Program-made: the position numbers and the translations under genes
Assembly: GCF_000308855.1 (NCBI RefSeq)
Contig: NZ_BAGM01000011.1
Location: 1 to 60,027, forward strand
DNA from: Nocardia veterana NBRC 100344
GTDB taxonomy: Bacteria > Actinomycetota > Actinomycetes > Mycobacteriales > Mycobacteriaceae
DNA: 60,027 nucleotides
Reading direction: 5' to 3'
Shown here: positions 52,395-60,027 of the stretch, in pieces
Layout of the letters: each line of letters opens with the position of its first letter
Numbering within the stretch: position 1 is the stretch's first letter
Notes under the pieces: generated by a model
Seen by the model: the letters and a program-made list of their open reading frames with translations, nothing else
Told to the model about the DNA's origin: nothing
Databases searched by the model: none

Positions 52395-53720
52395 TCACGA
52401 AGGCTGACCGGCCGGAATCTCGGCGTGGGCGTGGGGAACGCGGTAGCGGACGAAGGCCGGGAAGACCGCCGCGGCGATCAGGACCCCGATCACCACCAGC
52501 ACACCACCACCGGCCGCGGCCACCGCGGTACCCATGGCCGCGGCGGTGAAACCGTGGGCAACATCACCGATCCGGGGGCCGCCCGCGACCACGACTGTGA
52601 AGACCCCTTGCAGCCGGCCACGCATCTCGTCGGTCGCGACCTGCTGCAACATACTGGTCCGCAGGGCGGCGGAGAACATGTCCACCGCACCGCCGAAAGC
52701 CAGGCAGGCCAACGCGATCCACAGTCCCACCCCGATGCTCAACCGATGTCCGGTGGCGCCGACCGCGGCCCCGAAGCCGATCATCGCGACACCCCACAGC
52801 GCAATGCACACCACCACCGCCAAGCCCTGCCGCCGCACATGGCTCAGCCAGCCGGAGAAGACGCCACCGGCGACGGCGCCGGCGGACATCGCCGCGAACA
52901 GCAGTCCGAGTGCGACACCGCCGGTGACCGGGTCGCCGAAGGTGTCGTGTGCCATCTGCGGGAACAGCGCGCGAGGCATGCCGAACACCATCGCGATGAT
53001 GTCGACCGCGAACGAGGCCAGCAGGATCGGCTGCGTGGCCAGATAGCTGAAACCCTCGACGACCGTGGCCAAACCGGCTCGCCTGGCCACGCCCGTCGGC
53101 GGGATGGCGGGCAGCCGCCACACCGCCCACAGGGTCGCCAGCAGCGCGATCGAATCGATGAGGTACAGCATCGACAGCCCGGTGACCGGAATCAGCGCGC
53201 CGGCCAGGACCGGACCGGCGATGGCACCGAACTGCATGACCGTCATGTTCAGCGAATTGGCCGCCGGCAGTAGCTCACCCGGCAACAGTCGCGGAATGAT
53301 GGCCGCGCGGGTCGGCTGGTTCATCGCGAAGAAGGCCTGCTGCACGGAGAACAGCCCGAGCACCAGCCAGACGTTGTTCACCCCGGCCGCGGCCTGCAGC
53401 CAGAAGGCCACGGAGGTCAGTCCGGTGCCGATGCTGGTGATCAGCAGCAGCGTCCGCCGATCCATCACATCCGCGACCGCGCCGCCCCACAGGCCGAAGA
53501 CGATCAGCGGCACCAGGCCGAAGACGCCGGCCAGGCCGACATAGCCGGAGCTGCCGGTGATTTGGTAGATCTGCTGCGGAACCGCGACGACCGAGAGCTG
53601 TGCTCCGATGACGGTGACGATATTGGTGACCCACAGCCGCCGGAAGTCGATATCGCGCAGCGGTGCGACATCGGCGAGTACCTTCACCATGTCGGTGCGG
53701 GGCCGGTCGGACCTGGACAA
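52395..53720 (-). CDS. MFS transporter, enterobactin-exporter (EntS) type
   Basis: A 441-residue 12-helix transporter of the EntS/DHA3 group: the N-terminal LRDIDFRRLWVTNIVTVIGA, the loop GGAVADVMDRRTLLLI, and NQPTRAAIIPRLLPGELLPAANSLN are characteristic. EntS exports the siderophore enterobactin; relatives export drugs or other siderophores, so a link to nocobactin is possible but unproven, and no iron box is seen. The start is uncertain: TTG 53720 gives the full tail, ATG 53690 is the alternative. A -10-like TATATT lies at 53756-53761 on the minus strand. Confidence 0.85.
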   Translation of the reverse strand: MSRSDRPRTDMVKVLADVAPLRDIDFRRLWVTNIVTVIGAQLSVVAVPQQIYQITGSSGYVGLAGVFGLVPLIVFGLWGGAVADVMDRRTLLLITSIGTGLTSVAFWLQAAAGVNNVWLVLGLFSVQQAFFAMNQPTRAAIIPRLLPGELLPAANSLNMTVMQFGAIAGPVLAGALIPVTGLSMLYLIDSIALLATLWAVWRLPAIPPTGVARRAGLATVVEGFSYLATQPILLASFAVDIIAMVFGMPRALFPQMAHDTFGDPVTGGVALGLLFAAMSAGAVAGGVFSGWLSHVRRQGLAVVVCIALWGVAMIGFGAAVGATGHRLSIGVGLWIALACLAFGGAVDMFSAALRTSMLQQVATDEMRGRLQGVFTVVVAGGPRIGDVAHGFTAAAMGTAVAAAGGGVLVVIGVLIAAAVFPAFVRYRVPHAHAEIPAGQPS

Positions 53721-53819
53721 CCGGCCGGCGGCCGTCTTCGGGGAATCATCCCATGAATATAACCGGTGGTCGCGGATGCGCGACTCGGACGATCGGCGCA
53801 GTGGCGGGCGGCCGCGGCG

Positions 53820-54518
53820 TCACGGTTGCAGGCGTTCGATCCGGGCGGTGGCGAGTGCGGCCGGGCCGTCCGGCAGCGTCATCCGGATGCGGTTGTGCAG
53901 CCGGCTGCGCCGGCCCTGCCAGAATTCGATCTGCTCCGGGCGGAGCAGGTACCCACCCCAATCGGCCGGCACCGGAATCTGCTCCACGCCCTCGAAACGT
54001 GCGGTGACGTCGGCCAATGCCTGGTCGAGCGCGGCCCGCGAGGCCACCGCGCGGGACTGGTGCGAGGCCCACGCGCCCAACTGGGAATTGCGCGGACGGG
54101 AGCGCCAGTACGCGGTGGTGGCCGCCGAGGAGACCTGGTCCACCCGGCCGCGCAGGGTCACCTGGCGACCCAGTTTCGGCCAGACGAAGGTGGCCGACGC
54201 ATAGGGCACGGCGTGCAGGTGCGCACCCTTGGCGGATTCGTAGTTCGTGTAAAAAGTCACACCCTCGGCGGACAGCCCCTTGCACAGGACGGTGCGGGAC
54301 GCGGGTCGCGGACCGCCGTCGGTGAGCTCGACCGTGGCCAGCACCATGGCATTGGGTTCGGCGATACCGGCTCGGGTGGCGAGCTCTATCCAATTGCGTA
54401 GCAATGGTTCCCAGCCGTCGGCCAGCCAGTCCTCGGCCAGATCGGCATCGCCGCCGTATTCGGCGCGCATCGCGGCGATATCGAAATCGGCCCGCGCGGT
54501 GGCGTCGAGGTGATCCAT
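53820..54518 (-). CDS. pdxH: pyridoxine/pyridoxamine 5'-phosphate oxidase
   Basis: A 232-residue FMN enzyme forming pyridoxal 5'-phosphate, the vitamin B6 coenzyme. Motifs: [34 protein letters not shown] (FMN binding), [32 protein letters not shown] and the C-terminal [21 protein letters not shown] at 54526-54531 on the minus strand is 7 bases before ATG 54518, so it is probably leaderless. It is divergent from the second citrate synthase, with a perfect palindrome in between. The PLP-dependent SerC lies 3 kb away. Confidence 0.95.
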   Translation of the reverse strand: MDHLDATARADFDIAAMRAEYGGDADLAEDWLADGWEPLLRNWIELATRAGIAEPNAMVLATVELTDGGPRPASRTVLCKGLSAEGVTFYTNYESAKGAHLHAVPYASATFVWPKLGRQVTLRGRVDQVSSAATTAYWRSRPRNSQLGAWASHQSRAVASRAALDQALADVTARFEGVEQIPVPADWGGYLLRPEQIEFWQGRRSRLHNRIRMTLPDGPAALATARIERLQP

Positions 54519-54533
54519 GATCCAGACGTTACT

Positions 54534-54547
54534 CCCCAGTACTGGGG
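54534..54547. promoter_or_regulatory. perfect palindrome CCCCAGTACTGGGG in the pdxH promoter
   Basis: Fourteen bases without a spacer, located in the -10/-35 spacer of the pdxH promoter and about 140 bases before the second citrate synthase. It probably represents an operator; the regulator is unknown. Confidence 0.45.
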
Positions 54548-54682
54548 GGGTATGGTTGCAGGTGATCGGCCGGAGTGGCATACGGCCGCGCCGAAGCCGC
54601 ATCGAGACCCCGGCCGAGCCGGGATCGGACAAGCGTGGCCGCCCACGGATCGTGCGGCCCGAATTGCAAGGAGAGTCACAAC

Positions 54683-55825
54683 ATGACTACCAGCGCTGCG
54701 GCTCCTACTGGTCCTGCCGTACCTCCCGACTTCGTCAGTGGCCTGGAAGGCGTGGTGGCATTCACCACCGATATCGCCGAGCCCGACAAGGACGGCGGCG
54801 CCCTGCGCTACCGGGGCGTCGATATCGAGGACCTGGTCGGTAATCACGTCACCTTCGGCGACGTCTGGGCGCTGCTGGTCGACGGCCGGTTCGGGCAGGG
54901 ACTGCCGCCGGCCGAACCGTTCCCGCTGCCCGTGCACACCGGCGACGTGCGCGTCGACGTGCAGGCCGGTCTGGCGATGCTGGCCCCGATCTGGGGCTAT
55001 CAGCCGCTGCTCGACATCGACGATGCCACCGCCCGCGAGAATCTCGCCCGCGCCTCGGTGATGGCGCTGTCCTATGTGGCGCAGTCCGCGCGCGGCATCT
55101 ACCAGCCGGCCGTGCCGCAGAAGGAGATCGACGAGGCCAGCACGATCACCGAGCGCTTCATGAAGCGGTGGAAGGGCGATCCGGACCCGCGCCACGTCGA
55201 GGCCATCGACGCGTACTGGGTATCGGCCGCCGAACACGGTATGAACGCCTCCACCTTCACCGCCCGGGTCATCGCCTCCACCGGCGCCGACGTGGCGGCC
55301 TCGCTGTCCGGCGCGATCGGTGCGATGTCGGGACCGCTGCACGGCGGCGCCCCGGCCCGGGTGCTGCCCATGATCGAAGAGGTCGAGAAGTCCGGTGACG
55401 CACGGGCTCTGGTGAAGGGCATCCTGGACCGCAAGGAGAAGCTGATGGGCTTCGGACACCGGGTCTACCGGGCCGAGGACCCGCGCGCCCGCGTGCTCCG
55501 CGCCACCGCCAAGCGACTGAACGCCCCGCGCTACGACGTGGCCGCCGCGCTCGAGCAGGCCGCCCTGGCCGAGCTGCGGGAGCGTCGCCCCGACCGGGCG
55601 ATCGAGACGAATGTCGAGTTCTGGGCCGCGGTGATCCTGGACTTCGCCGAGGTCCCGGCGCACATGATGCCCGCGATGTTCACCTGTGGCCGCACCGCGG
55701 GCTGGTGTGCTCACATCCTCGAGCAGAAGCAGCTGGGCAAGCTGGTCCGGCCCGCCGCGATCTACACCGGCCCCGCGCCGCGCCGGGCCGAGACGGTCCC
55801 GGGTTGGGAGACCGTCGTCCGGTAA
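54683..55825 (+). CDS. citrate synthase 2 (CitA type)
   Basis: A 380-residue citrate/2-methylcitrate synthase family enzyme, shorter than the main form. Motifs: [59 protein letters not shown] (catalytic His), [17 protein letters not shown] and [23 protein letters not shown]. It corresponds to M. tuberculosis Rv0889c (citA). AAGGAGAG precedes ATG 54683. It may run under different conditions from gltA or use another acyl-CoA. A hairpin terminator follows. Confidence 0.93.
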   Translation: MTTSAAAPTGPAVPPDFVSGLEGVVAFTTDIAEPDKDGGALRYRGVDIEDLVGNHVTFGDVWALLVDGRFGQGLPPAEPFPLPVHTGDVRVDVQAGLAMLAPIWGYQPLLDIDDATARENLARASVMALSYVAQSARGIYQPAVPQKEIDEASTITERFMKRWKGDPDPRHVEAIDAYWVSAAEHGMNASTFTARVIASTGADVAASLSGAIGAMSGPLHGGAPARVLPMIEEVEKSGDARALVKGILDRKEKLMGFGHRVYRAEDPRARVLRATAKRLNAPRYDVAAALEQAALAELRERRPDRAIETNVEFWAAVILDFAEVPAHMMPAMFTCGRTAGWCAHILEQKQLGKLVRPAAIYTGPAPRRAETVPGWETVVR

Positions 55826-55844
55826 GCCGGGCCCACACCGGGAT

Positions 55845-55882
55845 TCGAGCGCCGCTGCGGCTTCGGCTGCGGAGGCGCTCGA
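55845..55882 (+). terminator. hairpin terminator after citrate synthase 2
   Basis: TCGAGCGCC pairs with GGCGCTCGA over 9 bases; the loop holds three near-copies of CTGCGG/CTTCGG. No U tract. Confidence 0.55.
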
Positions 55883-55909
55883 TCCGTCTCTCCCGTAGCA
55901 TCTGCCCGC

Positions 55910-56782
55910 GTGGGTGGAGCAGAACTGTCGCGGCGTCGGCTACTGGTTACGGGTGCGGCCCTCGCCGCCGGGTTCGCCGCATCGGGATGTGCTGCGGCCG
56001 AAGGGAATTCGAAGGTGGAGACGATCGTCTCGACGGCGCGTCCGACATCACGCGTGGCCGCACCGGTGTCGGCGACCGTGCCGCCGGGGACGAATCCGGC
56101 AACCGTCGCCGCCCGGTACGCCGGCCGGCAGCCAAGCGACTGGGGTATGGATCTGCCCGGAATTCTCACCACGATCCCGGCGCAGGGCAAGCAGATGGCG
56201 TTGACGTTCGACGCCTGCGGTGGCCCGGACAACGACGAGATCAACACCGCGCTGATGGATTATCTGGTGGCCCATGAGATTCCGGCGACGCTGTTTCTGA
56301 ACAAGCGGTGGATCGACGCCGATCCGGCCCGGGCCGAGCGCTTGGCCGCCAATCCGCTGTTCGAGCTGGCCAACCACGGCACGCGGCACTGCCCGCTGTC
56401 GGTGACCGGGCACGCCGCCTACGGCATCGCGGGCACCCGCTCACCACAGGAGGCGGTGGACGAGGTGTGGGGCAATCACGAGCGGCTGACCCGGTTGCTC
56501 GGACATCCGCCGCGCTTCTTCCGGGCCGGTACCGCGCATTACGACGATCTGGCGGTCGCGATCGTCCGCGAGCTGGGGGAGCAGCCGGTCGGCTTCAGTA
56601 TCAACGCCGATGCCGGCGCCACCTATACCGCGGCCCAGGTCCGCACCGCGATGGCGGCCGCGGAGCCGGGCTCGATCTCGATCGCCCACATGCACCGGCC
56701 GAAATCCGGTACCGCCGAAGGTATGTCGGTGGTGCTGCCGGTCTTGCGTGCGCGCGGTTTCGAATTCGTCAAGCTGCCCTGA
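55910..56782 (+). CDS. exported polysaccharide deacetylase (NodB domain)
   Basis: A 290-residue carbohydrate esterase. The N-terminus SRRRLLVTGAALAAGFAASGC combines a twin-arginine signal with a lipobox, so it is probably a Tat-exported lipoprotein. The NodB domain has motif 1 ALTFDACGGPDN, motif 2 ANHGTRHCPL with the two metal-binding His, FFRAGTAHYDD (motif 3) and a C-terminal SISIAHMHRP (motif 5). It is likely to remove acetyl groups from peptidoglycan or another envelope polysaccharide. TAGCAT at 55896-55901 ends 8 bases before GTG 55910, so it is near-leaderless. Confidence 0.9.
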   Translation: MGGAELSRRRLLVTGAALAAGFAASGCAAAEGNSKVETIVSTARPTSRVAAPVSATVPPGTNPATVAARYAGRQPSDWGMDLPGILTTIPAQGKQMALTFDACGGPDNDEINTALMDYLVAHEIPATLFLNKRWIDADPARAERLAANPLFELANHGTRHCPLSVTGHAAYGIAGTRSPQEAVDEVWGNHERLTRLLGHPPRFFRAGTAHYDDLAVAIVRELGEQPVGFSINADAGATYTAAQVRTAMAAAEPGSISIAHMHRPKSGTAEGMSVVLPVLRARGFEFVKLP

Positions 56783-56841
56783 GGTCGTCGGGCCGCCCGG
56801 TTTGCGTGCCCCGAGTCCCGAATCCCTGCCCCGGGCCCCGC

Positions 56842-57648
56842 TCACCGTTCGGCCGAGGCCTCCCAGTCCACGGCCACCGATTCGCCGCGGTCCACCGCGA
56901 AGAACGCGACCTCCAGATGCCGCCCCAGATCGACCAGTTCGATCGCGTGCAGCGGCACCGGCTGCACGATCCGCACCCGCCACGGCTGCGGTTCGTCCCA
57001 CGCTCGCAATTCCAGATCCAGCCGGAGCACCGGATCGTCGCGGCCGGAGTAGTCGGCCGCGATCGGGGTGGCGGCCAGCACGGTGGCATCGGCTCGACGA
57101 CCCGACGACAGGATCTTCGCGATGCTCACCCGGGTCGCCTCCCGGATACCGGGCACGTACAGCACCAGCCGCTCACGGTCGCCCGGGTCGACCCGGCAGC
57201 CGATCACATCGCCCGGTTGCATCCCCTCCCGGTCGTCGTCGCTCACTCGTTGCCGGACCCGCGTCTCGTACGGCGCCGCACCCTCGAGCTGAACACGCAC
57301 CCAGAACCGGTACAGCCGGTTCCGAGTGCCCGTCGTGGTCCGGACTCCACCCCCGCGGGCCGGGCCGGGCAACGCCGAATTCCGGCACGGCCGCACCCCG
57401 AGCACCGTCGCGGTGCCCGGTAGGCCGCGCAGCAGCAGTTCGTGCCGCGCGCTGTCGGACAGCGTGCCGGTGCTCAGCGTGATCCCGCGTGCCTCGAGCC
57501 GCCCGGCCAGGCGGCCGAGCAATCCGTGGCGTTCGTCCTCGGCGGACGGCCCACCGGTGTCGTTCCGCTCGCCCGCGGGCGAATCGCCTGCCGGGCACCC
57601 GGCCGAAGAGCCCGCCGGTTCCGCTCGATTCCGCCCTGCCATATTCAT
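56842..57648 (-). CDS. protein of unknown function, 268 residues
   Basis: A cytoplasmic-looking protein. The first about 45 residues are Gly/Pro/Ser/Arg-rich and probably disordered. Two related-looking beta-rich modules follow, each containing a similar short phrase: GTATVLGVRPCRNS...NRLYRFWVRVQLEGAAPYETRVRQ and ADATVLAATPIAAD...LRLDLELRAWDEPQPWRVRI. This suggests an internal duplication. No catalytic motif, signal or helix is seen. TACCGT at 57655-57660 (minus strand) puts the transcript start on ATG 57648, so it is leaderless. It is divergent from serC and not recognised. Confidence 0.78.
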   Translation of the reverse strand: MNMAGRNRAEPAGSSAGCPAGDSPAGERNDTGGPSAEDERHGLLGRLAGRLEARGITLSTGTLSDSARHELLLRGLPGTATVLGVRPCRNSALPGPARGGGVRTTTGTRNRLYRFWVRVQLEGAAPYETRVRQRVSDDDREGMQPGDVIGCRVDPGDRERLVLYVPGIREATRVSIAKILSSGRRADATVLAATPIAADYSGRDDPVLRLDLELRAWDEPQPWRVRIVQPVPLHAIELVDLGRHLEVAFFAVDRGESVAVDWEASAER

Positions 57649-57661
57649 TGCTCAACGGTAA

Positions 57662-58936
<1,275 letters not shown>

Positions 58937-58962
58937 TCGCCACCGGCTGGAAAAAAGCTCGT

Positions 58963-59001
58963 GAAAGTCGCGGAATTTCGTCACCGAAATCCGCGGCTTT
59001 C
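58963..59001 (+). terminator. hairpin terminator after serC
   Basis: GAAAGTCGCGGAATTTCG pairs with CGAAATCCGCGGCTTTC with one wobble and one bulge around a 4-base loop. It lies 26 bases past the serC stop. Confidence 0.65.
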
Positions 59002-59242
59002 GCGTTTACGCTGTTGTGGTGTGCGCCAACCGAAATCGTGCCGAAAGTTTGCCGAGGCGCGGACCGGCGAGCGTGGAAACAGAGCAGATTAGCCCTCTCC
59101 GTCATCGCGGCGGTAGATTTCAGTGCCGCGTGTCTTGCCACACGAATCTCAGAAGTGCACTACTGTTCCAGAACGTGGGCGGTGTCGCGAGCTAGTTGGT
59201 GCTCGGCGCAGCTGTGATCGACGCAGCGATAAGGAGGTAACG
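59002..59242. other. long promoter region of sepH
   Basis: No gene is seen. The stretch is less GC-rich than coding sequence. TTGCCA near 59133 and TACTGT near 59161 could be promoter elements, although their spacing (about 20-22) is long. A GTGTCTTGCCACAC stem-loop lies near 59128-59141. Confidence 0.35.
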
Positions 59243-60027
59243 GTGCGTGAACTTCGAGTGATCGGATTGACGCCCGATTCCGCGCACATCGTGTGCGTCG
59301 ACGCCGAGACCGGCCAGAAGTACCGGCTCGCCGCCGACGAGAAACTGCGTGCCGCCGCGCGTGGAGACCTTGCCCGATTCGGCCAGATCGAGATCGAAAC
59401 GGAGGCGACCATGCGACCTCGCGATATCCAGGCCCGTATCCGTGCCGGTGCTTCCGTGGAACAGGTCACCGAGGAGTCCGGCATGCCGGCCAGCCGGGTG
59501 GAGCGTTTCGCCTACCCGGTGTTGCTCGAGCGGGCCCGTGCGGCCGAGCTGGCGCAGAAGGCGCATCCGGTGCGCAAGGACGGACCCGCGGTCGAGACAC
59601 TGATCGAGATCGTTTCGGCCGCCTTCGCCGAGCGCGGGCACAACATCGACATCGCCGAATGGGACGCCTGGAAGGACGAGAAGAACTACTGGGTCGCCCA
59701 ATTGCAGTGGCAGGCCGGTCGTTCGGTGATCGCCGCGCACTGGCGTTATCAGCCGGATGCGCACGGCGGTTCGGTGGTGCCGCTCGACGACCCGGCCTCG
59801 GATCTGATCGATCCCGATTTCGGCCGCGCGCTGCGCGGACTGGCCACCATCCTGCCGGAACCGGCGCCCGAACCGGCTCCCGTGGTGGAGTCGGTCCCCT
59901 CGGCGCCCGCGCAGACCTCGGCCGCGGTGGAGGCGGGACAGTCCAGCTTCGACGAGTACTACGAGCAGCGGGCCGCCGTGGGCGGGACCGCGGTTCCGGT
60001 CAGCGCCAAGAGCCCGGCCGCGGCGAC
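59243..60027 (+). CDS. sepH: septation protein SepH, N-terminal part (cut by window end)
   Basis: 261 codons are present and no stop is reached. SepH (DUF3071, Rv0883c type) stimulates FtsZ assembly in actinobacteria. The N-terminal domain reads VRELRVIGLTPDSAHIVCVD, followed by a helix-turn-helix-like segment (about residues 55-100: RPRDIQARIRAGASVEQVTE, SGMPASRVERFAYPVLLERA). A conserved region follows at about 120-185 (WDAWKDEKNYWVAQLQW, WRYQPDAHGG), then a Pro/Ala/Glu-rich linker. AAGGAGGT precedes GTG 59243 at ideal spacing. The serC-sepH neighbourhood is the same as in mycobacteria. Confidence 0.92.
   Translation, partial: MRELRVIGLTPDSAHIVCVDAETGQKYRLAADEKLRAAARGDLARFGQIEIETEATMRPRDIQARIRAGASVEQVTEESGMPASRVERFAYPVLLERARAAELAQKAHPVRKDGPAVETLIEIVSAAFAERGHNIDIAEWDAWKDEKNYWVAQLQWQAGRSVIAAHWRYQPDAHGGSVVPLDDPASDLIDPDFGRALRGLATILPEPAPEPAPVVESVPSAPAQTSAAVEAGQSSFDEYYEQRAAVGGTAVPVSAKSPAAA

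Noticed and set aside
52395..53720. The EntS-like MFS gene as the nocobactin exporter
   Set aside because: Family resemblance only. No iron box lies upstream and it is 30 kb from nbtS/nbtT, so the role is not claimed.

Overview
The window is a stretch of chromosome from a high-GC actinomycete of the Mycobacteriales, most probably a Nocardia. The evidence is the GC-rich third codon positions, many GTG starts, many genes that look leaderless, and a gene set and order (from memory) that follow the Mycobacterium tuberculosis Rv0822c-Rv0824c and Rv0858c-Rv0889c neighbourhoods. A nocobactin-type salicylate module, a resuscitation-promoting factor and an acyl-ACP desaturase DesA also fit. There is no prophage, insertion sequence, CRISPR array or rRNA operon; this is core chromosome with some lineage-specific inserts.

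Layout. 1-3.4 kb: a truncated LCP-family cell-wall gene, a dihydrouridine synthase, a TetR regulator and desA1, all on the minus strand. 3.4-6 kb: a gene-poor stretch with tRNA-Lys, a possible 41-residue protein and an ArpA/ScbR-like TetR regulator, then a tRNA-Glu/Asp/Phe cluster closed by a textbook terminator. 6-12.2 kb: a PucR regulator followed by an apparent operon of an acyl-CoA-ligase-like enzyme, a DUF3556 membrane protein and a phytoene-desaturase-like flavoenzyme. 12.2-17 kb: membrane and secreted proteins, glutaryl-CoA dehydrogenase and polyprenol-phosphate mannose synthase. 16.1-20 kb: the phospholipid acyltransferases PlsB and HAD-PlsC, translationally coupled.

20-27.5 kb: salicylate synthase (nbtS) and salicylate-AMP ligase (nbtT), convergent and each behind IdeR-type iron boxes, then an SDR, an AhpD-like protein, DAHP synthase behind an aromatic-rich leader peptide, and the aminotransferase DapC. 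DAHP synthase feeds chorismate, from which NbtS makes salicylate. 27.6-40 kb: a Trp/Gly/Ser-repeat miniprotein, a SigJ-like sigma factor, an XPB-type helicase, a secreted M1 metallopeptidase, an LppU-like lipoprotein, the helicase-associated partner protein, an Rpf behind a c-di-AMP (ydaO) riboswitch, and a cold-shock protein.

40-60 kb: DUF2771 and MFS proteins, a glutamine-cyclotransferase lipoprotein, a DUF3027 protein, a large sacsin-like GHKL ATPase, TetR and MarR regulators, an Eis-type acetyltransferase, citrate synthase gltA, an EntS-like exporter, pdxH, a second citrate synthase, a polysaccharide deacetylase, serC, and the start of the division gene sepH, which is cut by the window edge.

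The most interesting signals are regulatory: the leader-peptide attenuator in front of DAHP synthase, the riboswitch and CRP-like site in front of rpf, the tandem iron boxes, several unassigned perfect or near-perfect palindromes in promoters, and a consistent -10 hexamer placed about 7 bases before the start codon. No clearly new multi-gene system is proven here. The best candidates are the PucR/ligase/DUF3556/flavoenzyme operon and the small orphan proteins.
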